Shown here one piece after another: positions 55,601 through 64,000 of a stretch of 64,000 nucleotides of DNA. The stretch comes from Elsinoe arachidis. Taxonomy: Eukaryota; Ascomycota; Dothideomycetes; Myriangiales; Elsinoaceae. The stretch is from assembly GCA_013372555.1 (NCBI GenBank), contig JAAPAX010000007.1, positions 2,356,001 through 2,420,000 of the forward strand. The letters run 5' to 3'. A program made the translations under genes and the position numbers. Position 1 is the first letter of the stretch; each line of letters begins with the position of its first letter. The notes beneath the pieces were generated by a model. It did not search any database and was not told the DNA's origin. It saw only the letters and a program-made list of their open reading frames with translations.

Positions 55601-56387
55601 GAACTGTGCAAAGCGATCCAGGGCACCATATAGCGGTGCTTGGGACTTGTCAACAGCCGCGCCGTTCGTGGTAGCTTGGTCGCTGGATGTCGATGATGCC
55701 GAAAGCTCAAAGTAATAGTTGGTATCCGTCGAGGCTGTGAAAGCATTCGAGTAGCCGCCATACTTTTGTAGGTACTGGTTGTAGTCGTTCTCGCCTGGAA
55801 ACTAAATCCAGTCAGTGTTCCTATCGCCTTGTACAATATATCAGATCTCTTACCTTTTCTGTGCCCATGAACAGCAAGTGCTCCACCGCGTGTGCCATGC
55901 CAGGCAGGTCATCCGAATCACTGAAGCTGCCCACGTTTACATCCATGGCCGCACTGGCCTTGTCCGTCTCAGGATCATGGATGAGAAGGACTTCAAGCTT
56001 ATTGGGAAGCTCGATCACTCTGTACGTCCGGTTGTCGAGCTGTGGTTTCTCCAGCTTGTCCGCAATGCGGTGTGACATGGTTGCCCGGCTATTCAAGGTA
56101 CCCTCAGCCATCTTGAACGAGGATGAATGAATTTGTCGAAAAGAAGGACGAAGATGTGAGATAGATGACGGGTGCCTGATGCGTTGCTGCGGTAGGAGAG
56201 AGGATGCTGACTGAGCAAGCAGTGATGACGACGAGATTCGTGGCGCGAGTGTCGTTCTCGTCGCCGAGAAGGTGTGAGAAATAGACAGAAGAGATCTTAC
56301 TCGGGTAGAAGTGAGAGGAGACTGCCGAGGAGAAACTGTTGCAGGACAGCTCGCATGTTTTAAGGAAATGGATGGGCGTAGTCGCAT
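52693..56387 (-). CDS. STE23: Insulysin / Ste23-type M16 metallopeptidase
   Basis: Zinc peptidase of family M16A (insulin-degrading enzyme, yeast Ste23), acting on short peptides. Exons are 55854-56387 (or from 56111), 53320-55801 and 52693-53276; the introns are 52 and 43 nt. The inverted zinc motif HAVEH is in GMAHAVEHLLFMGTEK. FPGENDYNQYLQKYGGYSNAF follows directly after intron 1, and the C-terminal M16 domains and RSKEQLGYVV are present. From ATG 56111 (MAEGTLNSRA) it has 1107 aa, the family norm. ATG 56387 adds 92 in-frame Ser/Arg-rich residues that look like a mitochondrial presequence (1199 aa). Both starts are given. Confidence 0.93.
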
Positions 56388-56894
56388 GTGCCTTCACACT
56401 GCCCGGGGGCGAGCACGCGCGAGCACAGACGCAAGATGCTTGGTCGTGTATGCGCTCTGAAGGGATCAGCAGGCTGAGATTGCGCACAAGGAAGAAATTA
56501 TGGTGACACGAGAGACGTATGCCGGTAATTGTGTGGTGCTGCAGGGCGACGACTGAAACGGGGTCAAAGGTACCATTTGTTATCGATAACGAGACGATGT
56601 CGTGCTTCCGACTGGTCCGTCGGATCTGAAATGCATTTGGGCCGACAGCTTGGTATACCAAGGGCTACCCTGATGTCCAGAAGCTACTCAGAGCTCATCT
56701 ACCTGTCACATTGAGTGGCCTCCACCGTCAGCTGTTTGATGGACAGCGCGGCATCATGCCTACGTACACGTTCACAGGTAATTGTGTTCATACTGTCACC
56801 CTGAAGTATGGCTTTGTATACCGTCTATCATGTTGTAGCGTCTTTCATCTACTTTCTGTTCTGATCAGAAGAGCTCTCATGCCGCTGGCCAGAT
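56388..56894 (-). other. Intergenic region between insulysin and XRN1
   Basis: A 507-bp spacer between tandem minus-strand genes, containing the XRN1 3' end and the insulysin promoter. Nothing specific is recognised. Confidence 0.45.
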
Positions 56895-59800
56895 CTACTG
56901 AGCAGCCGCAGGAGCAGTGGGTGCAGCTGCAGGAGCCCCGCCACGTCCTCTGCCTCGCCCTCTACCACCTCTATCAGGTCCGCCCCTGCCCCTTCCTCGT
57001 CCTCTATCCATGTTGAGGTTCTGCGGAGGTGGGACACTGCTATAGTTCTGCGGCCTGAAGTTCGGGTTGCTGGTCTTGACTCCTTCCATCGGATCGCTGT
57101 TGTCCACGACATTGTATCCTCCTCTATTGCCACCTCGCCCACCTCGTGGAGCAAAGCCGTTGGCAACGCTTCTTCCTCCACGCTGAGGAGGACCGTTGTG
57201 AATGGGGATCGTCTGTTGGAAACCCAGACCACCACGTCCGCGACCACGTGCTACGCCATTGCCGTTGACGTGATTGCCGTTGTGCTGTCCGCCGAGTGCA
57301 CCACGGAAACTACCCCGAAGAGGGCCTGGTGCTGCGGCTTCACGCAATTGTCCTAATCCTCCAGCAGCGACAGGTGCGCCATAATTGCCATGAGCGGCAC
57401 TGTAACCATTCTGCTGGGCCTGCAACGGCGTGAATTGAGCTGATGGCTGACGATTTTGAGCTGCCTTTGAGTTGGCGATGACTTGTCTGTCGGTCAGATT
57501 TAGTACGCTGGTGACAGGCACTGTACTGCCTCGGAAGGGACTGCATCGTTCGCCAAGTGAGGTACCAGACATGAAAGTGTTATCGAAAACGACGTCGAGA
57601 AGCACGGTCCGTGGTGTACGAGTTACGCCGACGACAGTGCCTCGAAGTGCGATTGGAACACGTCCAGAGTCCTGCACATATACGACGCGGTCGCCAAGAG
57701 AAAACTTTTGATTACCCAGACGCTGTTCAGCATCAGTGGGTTTCAGCAGAGCATTGCGCGGAACTCCAGCAACGCGCTTGCCATCTACCGCGGGTCCGTT
57801 GGCATTGTTTTGGTCCGCTGCCTTCTCGAGTGCCATGACTGTGTCGCCGTCCATTTGCTCAGCATCAAGTGGCACACGCTCGAGGTTCTTGGCCTGCTTT
57901 TGTTTGAGCCACTCTCCGATCTCCTTCATCTTTGCCTTGGCCACTTGAGGATCTGGGTAGAAGTCGGTGTCCTGAAATCCATCACCTTCTGGGTGTCGCA
58001 AGACAGTCGCGATGAAGTCGGGGAAGGTAGTCATGTACTCGGCGATCAGGGCAATGGCTTTCTGACTGTACTCCCACCCACGCTCGCCCTTGCGACTGTA
58101 TCCAAGAACCTTCTGCTTCTTCGCCTCAAACTTGAGGTTCAGACCCAGGTTGAGCTGCAAGCCTGACGATTGTACTCGGAACGACGATGTGATCTTGGAC
58201 AGAGCCAATGGGTGTAAATTCAGCATCTTGGCAACAGCAAACCCTGGCGTGTATGGCGTAAACCTCTCTTGTTGTCTCGCAATGTCTCGACCGAATTCTG
58301 GCTCTTTGCCCTTGAGTGTCGAAATCCAGATCTCAGCCTTGTTGCCAGCATGTCCTGTAACAACAAGGGGTCGACCGTAGTTGAAGTCGCCCAGGAAAAA
58401 AGCTTGAGTGTTCAAAGGGAACTCCTCCTCGAAGGGAAGAGCAGCCTTCTCAAGGAAGCGCTCATCCGGGGACATGACTTCATCCACAACCATTTGCGTA
58501 ATGTAGTCAGTCTCCTGGCCAGGTACTTGAGCATACTCCTTGATAGTGGCGCCTTCATCAGTCTTCCTCAGTCCCACCAACATATCGACATGGATCAAGG
58601 ACTCAACATCGCTCGAGATGATACCAAGCCGCTTACTGTACATCTTCTCGAGCCTGTCGGCCTTCTTCTTCCAATCGGCAATCTGCATGCCTTGGTGGGG
58701 TACTTGTACGATATTGGACGCTTCTGGTCCTTTGCCCGGATCTTGCAGGACGTAATCGAAAAGTTCGTCGGATACTTTGACGACTTTGCCCTCTTGCAAG
58801 AAAGGATAGCCGACGTGAACAGCTTGACCCAATTTCTGCTTCGCAAGCTCGATGCTGCTGTTGGACTCCGCATCCATGATCGTGACAACCATACTCTCGT
58901 TCCTGCTCTCTTGCGAGAAGACCGAGACGCCGTGGAAGCCGAGCTGCCCGGAGTGTTCGAGTGTGTGCAAGCTGGGAAATCCAGCAAGCGCGTGCTTGCC
59001 GAGCTTCACGCCGTCTACCAAACCGACGTAGACATGCAGACCTTCCATGGTGGGCATCTCGAAAATGTTCTCGACGCACTTGCAGTGTGGCAGATCCGGG
59101 AAGATGCCAGGAAGAGACGAAGGGTAAACATAGTCCAGGTCCTTTTGGTAGGCAAACTTGAGCGTCACTCCGAAATCGTTGCGAGCCTTCTGATCCGGCG
59201 TCAGCAATGCGTCTTTAGGGCCCATGGCTGAGAGAAGACGCTTCTCGTCGATGAAAGGGATCTGGACGACAGCCTCCCAGTCCTGCTTCTTGCCATTCAT
59301 GTCGAGAGCAAAGTCCCGAGGGTAGAAGTCGATGATGGGCGAGTCCTTGTTCGTCATAAGCTCGTGATACACTTCTGGCACGATTTTTTTGCTTCGATCT
59401 GGCAAAACACCCATAAGTTGCTGGTACGGACGGAATGGCTGACCAAGCTTGAAGTTCATGTCGGCCTTTAACCCCTTCTTGACATCTGATATCATTGGAG
59501 AGTAGTGATAGCCGTAGTACCATGGCCAGGACGCGACCCCACGGTAGTAGTAGAAAAGGACCCATTGCAGACCTTGAACATAGTTTTCGGTTAGCTTGCG
59601 CATCTCTTCCTCGTTGTCGAGTCCCCACTCATATTTCTCCTTGTAGTATTGATCTTTCCACTTCTGGAATCTGTCGTCGTACTTTTGCTGCATCTTCGCT
59701 TGCGCTTCTTCCGGTGTAACGTCCACGATTTGAGCCTTGTCGTACTTCTTCATCACTCTGAGAAGGGCGATCTGAGCTTCCTCATCGTCATCGTCATCTT

Positions 59801-61230
59801 CGTCGTCCTGCTCCGCTCGGGCTGGAAAAGCGAGTTGCATATGTCTGTTTCCAGCATCATCTGCAACGCTCTTCCACTGGAGGTGCAAATCGCCGGCCAG
59901 ATCTTCCACAAACTTGCGATCTCTCGCAGGAAGGTCAGATGACAGGTCAAGCGGAGATGCTCCTCCTTCAGCCGGTCGAGAATTGACGTACTTCTTGACT
60001 TGGTCGAAAATCTTTTTCTGGGCTGTTGACATGACGACCTGGCCTTTGTTCTTCTGCCTGTCCATGACATCCTCTCGTTTCATCGTCTTGTCTTTCATCC
60101 AGCTGGCGTCGGCATTGTCCGCCTCGAAGTGCCTATACTCCACGTGAGACAATTCGTCCAGCAGGAGACCCAGCCTCTCCAGATTGATCACACCCCCTTC
60201 GTTGATGTAGCCCTTTGCTTTCGGCAGAACGTTTTTGTATACAGCGAACATGAGCGCCAGCGCACCTTCGTTGATATGCAGATGTGGCAAATTGGGTAAA
60301 AAATCGTTGCCCACAAAGAAGGCCATGAGGATAAAGTCATCTATGACTCTTTCCATGTCGAATGGGACCGAGAGAACACCGGGCTCTTTCAGCTCCTGGA
60401 ATTCCAGTTCCAAATATTCTCTGACAATGCAAAGATGCATTAGGTAGAAATTCTGATGTTCCAGCTCCTTAGACTTGCCCTTGGCCTGTCGTCCAAAAGT
60501 GACTTCTTCACGAAGTAAACAGAAATGCGGATCGTGACTCAAGAGACCCAACATGATAAGATCTGCGTCCAGTCCGTACAAGCAGTGTCGCATGTTCGGG
60601 TCGTATCCTGGTTGCGACTTTGCCTTACGGATGTATTCCATAATCTTGTGCTCTCCTTCTCCTGGCACTTCATGTCCAGAAAGGACGACCTCCACATTCT
60701 GCCAATCGTAATCCTCGGAAACCTTTTTGTTGACGAAATACTTCAGCTGCTGAGTAAGTCGTGCCATGAATTCTGTACCTGGCGTGATACAGTTGCTGTC
60801 GAAAGCATCCTCCTTCGGCATTTCCGTTCCTGCTGCAATCGCCTTGTCTCTGGCTTCTTCTGCGTCCCTCGCCGTCCTAAATCTTCGAGCACGTTGCTGG
60901 TTCATCTTCGCTCTTGGGGCAACACCGTCAATAGCCATGAAGAATAGCTGCTTCGGCTTGATCTTGCCGAACAAGTGCTCAATATAATTGAAGATCGCAA
61001 TAAACATTTGATCCTCGGTCATGCGTTTTGTGACAGAATCCGAATCATTGTGCGTGCAGTTGTGGATAATGCCGTTCATATCAAGCTGTTCAGGTCAGCC
61101 AAAGACAACCTCCCCACAGCAAAATACATACATAGAGACAGTCAAACTCCGGAATGCGGTTCTCTGCAATCAGCTGGGAGATGGCGGGATACCGCTCGCT
61201 CATCCAGCGGAAGAACTTTGGGACACCCAT
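56895..61230 (-). CDS. XRN1: 5'-3' exoribonuclease 1 (Xrn1/Kem1)
   Basis: Cytoplasmic 5'-3' exonuclease that degrades decapped mRNA. The model is 1429 aa from exons 61132-61230 and 56895-61085, with a 46-nt phase-0 intron. The N-terminus MGVPKFFRWMSERYP and LDMNGIIHNCTHND is the XRN signature, and GTEFMARL, SGHEVPGEGEHKIMEYIR and CLYGLDADLIMLGL carry the catalytic acidic residues. The PAZ/Tudor-like, winged-helix and SH3-like domains fill about 650-1180. The tail (about 1270-1429) is Gly/Arg/Gln-rich with RG and RGG repeats, ending in an Ala-rich stretch. The length separates it from nuclear Rat1. It diverges from the Hat2-type gene. Confidence 0.96.
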
Positions 61231-61627
61231 GTTGCCTGTATTTCAAGTGCGAGTAATGGATGGATTTCGAGTTGGTGATGATTCGGGTGACTGTCGTAAA
61301 GCTATAAGAAGAAGGGAAAGGAGGCGAGAGGAGTCGTAGGGCAGCGGGATACTGACACGGAGTCCTTGTAAGAAAGAAGGAGACGAGAGGCGAACACACA
61401 ACGTAATGACTGCAGCTTGCGCACAGGCCACCACCAGCAGAGGTGCTCTGAGACGGCAGAAGCAAGCTAGTCCCGAAAGGTTAAAGTAGTCAAATCGCGT
61501 CCAGAGCTTCCTCCACGCGTGCTGCCTCTCAAAAGCAAGGTATATTCGATTTCGCCTCTTTATATCGTACCAGAAAAGAGAGCGTCTGGTAGTTTGACCA
61601 CACGAATACTACCAGAAAACTGTCAAG
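61231..61627. promoter_or_regulatory. Divergent promoter, XRN1 and RBBP4/Hat2-type genes
   Basis: A 397-bp head-to-head region. No specific binding site is recognised. Confidence 0.5.
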
Positions 61628-63192
61628 ATGACCATGGACGAAACAATGGCTGGTGCGTAGATCTGCTCTTTCTATCCTCGTACCACGAAGCACTGCACAT
61701 GCAACTCGCCGGAAGGTGGCAGTCACACAACCACTTACTCGTCGCTGTCATCAAATCAATTTCTGTCTTCTCATTCACTTTCACCCTTCGTCACTCATAG
61801 TCACTTCAACAATTCAGACAAGATGCCGATACTGACGTTTCACCCTGACGATATAGAGACCATCCAGCAGCAAGAATTGACTGCTGGGCAAATCGACAAC
61901 AAAATCATCAACGAAGAATACAAGATATGGAAGAAGAATGCTGTCTTCCTCTACGATATCATGTACAGTCGGGCACTTGAATGGCCTTCACTCACAACCC
62001 AGTGGCTACCAGATGTCCAAGCTGTCCCTGGCAAGAACTTTACCACCCATCGTCTTCTGATCGGCACACACACCTCTGATGAGTCGCATCAGAACTACCT
62101 TCAAATCGCCCACATAAACTTCCCGAACAAGCCACCTGCCACTCCCGCGGACTACGATGGCGAACGAGAAGAATTCGGCGGCTACGGATCGGCAAAAGAA
62201 AGGATCGAGTCCTCTATCAACCAAAAAATCAACCACCCAGGCGAGGTCAACAAGGCTCGTTATATGCCACAGAATCCAGACTTGGTTGCCACAATGACGA
62301 ATACTGGTACCGCCCTAGTGTTCGACCGGAAGAAGCACCAGCTCCAGCCAAAAGATAACACGATCAAGGCTCAGATGACCCTTAAAGGTCACGAATCAGA
62401 GGGTTTCGCTTTGGACTGGAATCCCTATGTCGAGGGCCAGCTCGCCACTGGTAGCGAAGATCAGACAGTCCGCGTCTGGGACATTCAGAAGGATTTCAAC
62501 GCCGACGACAAGACAATCTCCGCCAGAACTGTTTATACTCATCACACTGCAGTCGTGAACGACATCCAGTTCCATCCATTACTGGGCAAGAACTTCTTCG
62601 GTTCAGTCTCCGACGACAAAACCTTCTGCTTCATCGACCAACGCACACAATCTACGTCACGTCCAGCCATCCGCATCGAAGCTCATGGTGACGCAATCAA
62701 CAGTCTGTCCTTCCATCCCAAGCATGATGTCCTCTTCGCCACCGGCTCAGCAGACAAGACAGTCGGCATCTTTGACCTGCGCTTCCCCGAACACGGCAAG
62801 ATCCACGCTCTCGAGGGCCACAAAGACATGGTCAGCAAAGTAGAATGGCACCCAACAGACTCTGCCATCCTGGCCAGTAGTGCCGACGACAGACGTATGA
62901 TCTTCTGGGACATCAGCCGTGCGGGTATGGAGCAGACTCCGGAAGACGCCGAAGACGGACCACCTGAGATGTAAGCACCTCCTTCCCGTCGTTTGAACAT
63001 TGACTAACTACCAGCAGGCTCTTCATGCACGGCGGCCACACCGCTCGCGTGTCAGACTTTAGCTGGAACCGCAATGATCCTTGGGTGATGTGCTCCGTGG
63101 CCGAGGACAATCTCATCCAGTGCTGGCGTGCATCTCGCGCTTTGGTCGAAACACTACCACCCGGTATCACGAATCGCGAGGTACAGTCGTGA
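61628..63192 (+). CDS. HAT2: RBBP4/Hat2-type histone-binding WD40 protein
   Basis: Histone chaperone of the RbAp46/48 (Hat2, Msi1/CAF-1 p48) family, shared by histone acetyltransferase and chromatin-assembly complexes. The model is 437 aa from exons 61628-61652, 61857-62970 and 63018-63192. The N-terminal histone-binding helix includes INEEYKIWKKN and LYDIMYSRALEWPSLTTQWL. Seven WD repeats follow (for example GSEDQTVRVWDI, GSADKTVGIFDLR) and the acidic PP-loop is EDAEDGPPEM. The first exon (MTMDETMA) and a 204-nt intron give a natural N-terminus; translation from ATG 61823 is the alternative. The final intron has a tandem CAGCAG acceptor. Assignment between Hat2 and Msi1 groups is not certain. 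Confidence 0.9.
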
Positions 63193-63635
63193 AGGAGCAG
63201 GGGCTGACGGGGGATAGTCAAAAATGGCGATGTTGGGGTCTAGAAATCTGGTAGTTTGAGGAGAAGGTCTTACCAGGTGCCAGCGAGCAGAGCTTGCAGG
63301 CAGGATAAGGAGACGGCTCGTGGGCATACCGCAAGCATGGCTGACGTCCTGATGTCCTGCCTCTGGTAGTCTCTGGTTCGTATGACCGGACGGGAGAGCA
63401 TGAGATACAGCAAGCATGCTATAAAAATGCAACTTTACCAGCGCAGGCGTAATGGGCGCTATGAATACATATTATCCACGATCAAGCGAACTACCAGAAT
63501 CACGACGCCCTGCTATTATCACGTCACGAAGCACATTATATGTTGATCTTGAATCTTGCCGATGCATTCATCTGGACTACACCCAGCCCATCTCAATCCC
63601 ACGCTGAAATCAAACTTCTCATTCACCCCATGCCC
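63193..63635. other. Convergent intergenic region
   Basis: A 443-bp tail-to-tail spacer with no recognised feature. Confidence 0.45.
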
Positions 63636-64000
63636 TTAGTTCTCATGCAACAACCCCTTGAACTCAGCCGTCACCACCTTTGGCTTCTCGCCCTCAGCCT
63701 TCTGCTGTCCCAACTTCTCCTTGTGGTAAGCCGCCGCGTACGGGTTGAGACGGAGCAGCACCTGCTTGTTGCGCAGGGGGTTCTTCTTCTGCACATTCGA
63801 GCGCTTGGTGATGTTGCCTCCCTTGACTGGGCGGAGCGCAGTCTGGATCTCAGAGCTGTTGATGAGCTTGGCGATATCTGGCTGTGCGACTGCGTTGGAC
63901 GGGAGGAGGAAGTCCTTCTTAAGCGCGGAGGGCTCGGTGGTAGAGCCGTAGACCTTGTCAAGGGCGGCGAAGGCGGAGGAGGTCCAGACGATAAAGCGTC
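63636..64000 (-). CDS. RPL4: 60S ribosomal protein L4 (uL4), C-terminal part
   Basis: Large-subunit ribosomal protein, cut by the right edge of the window; 121 complete codons and the stop are visible. The readable part begins RFIVWTSSAFAALDKVYGST and contains LLPSNAVAQPDIAKLINSSE, TKRSNVQKKNPLRNKQVLLR and LNPYAAAYHKEKLGQQKAE, the eukaryotic uL4 C-terminus. It ends in a short Lys-rich tail. No intron is seen in this part. The N-terminal domain with the long loop reaching the exit tunnel lies outside the window. Confidence 0.92.
   Translation of the reverse strand, partial: RFIVWTSSAFAALDKVYGSTTEPSALKKDFLLPSNAVAQPDIAKLINSSEIQTALRPVKGGNITKRSNVQKKNPLRNKQVLLRLNPYAAAYHKEKLGQQKAEGEKPKVVTAEFKGLLHEN

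Noticed and set aside
58269..59231. 320-codon plus-strand frame inside XRN1
   Set aside because: Antisense to conserved exoribonuclease sequence with no motif of its own.
61823..62974. Start of the Hat2-type protein at ATG 61823 (MPILTFHP)
   Set aside because: A consensus-bounded intron (61653-61856) with a CTGAC branch joins an upstream ATG exon in frame and gives a more family-like N-terminus; kept only as an alternative.
1..64000. Transposons, CRISPR arrays, prophage or a secondary-metabolite cluster
   Set aside because: No transposase, integrase, terminal repeats, regular spacer repeats or backbone synthase genes are visible; the genes are dispersed housekeeping types.

Overview
This window is nuclear DNA from a filamentous ascomycete (Pezizomycotina). 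A Dothideomycete of the Mycosphaerellales type is my best guess, but that is inference. The evidence is a gene every 2 to 2.5 kb on both strands, short spliceosomal introns (mostly 45-60 nt, with GT(A/G)AGT-like donors and CTGAC/CTAAC branch sites), and fungal families such as DUF3405 and GT31-like glycosyltransferases, Mim1/TOM13, Shp1, an mpaB-like oxygenase and a USP7-type protease. I see no transposon, CRISPR array, rRNA gene or tRNA gene. Exon models below were built by hand from splice sites and reading frame.

Layout. 1-11 kb: exopolyphosphatase, a 1474-residue protein with a RasGAP-like region and Sel1-like repeats, and a DUF3405 glycosyltransferase-like protein. 12-20 kb: the Cdc48 cofactor Shp1 (-) diverges from Mim1/TOM13 (+), which is followed by OXA1. 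An NADP-type SDR (-) then diverges from a ribokinase (+). 20-32 kb: mpaB-like oxygenase, a disordered fungal protein, an RA-PH adaptor and a GT25-type glycosyltransferase. 32-40 kb: USP7-type deubiquitinase, Mpp6 exosome cofactor and a GT31-like glycosyltransferase. 40-49 kb: mitochondrial PDH-kinase-family enzyme, U6 snRNA, dephospho-CoA kinase, complex I NDUFS6-type subunit, YjbQ protein, two fungal proteins of unknown function and a p24 cargo receptor. 51-64 kb: stand-alone HisD-family dehydrogenase, insulysin/Ste23, XRN1, a RBBP4/Hat2 WD40 protein, and the C-terminal part of ribosomal protein L4 running off the right edge.

The most notable object is the U6 snRNA gene on the minus strand at about 41922-42133. 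Its conserved core is interrupted by two spliceosomal-type introns (52 and 49 nt). They isolate a 19-nt middle exon that carries most of the U6 internal stem-loop. The gene has an upstream TATA box, a T7 terminator and a B-box-like element just downstream of the terminator.

Other points of interest are two GC-AG introns among about 34 inferred protein-gene introns, and a recurrent switch from C-rich to G-rich coding strand within many ORFs. There is also a stop-free, frame-preserving intron in the HisD-like gene, and an insulysin with a possible alternative mitochondrial start.

Functional themes are mitochondrial biogenesis and energy metabolism (Mim1, OXA1, PDH kinase, NDUFS6, dephospho-CoA kinase), RNA decay (XRN1, Mpp6), proteostasis (Shp1, USP7-like, insulysin) and secretory-pathway glycosylation (three glycosyltransferase-like proteins, p24). 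These look like ordinary dispersed housekeeping genes rather than a metabolic cluster.
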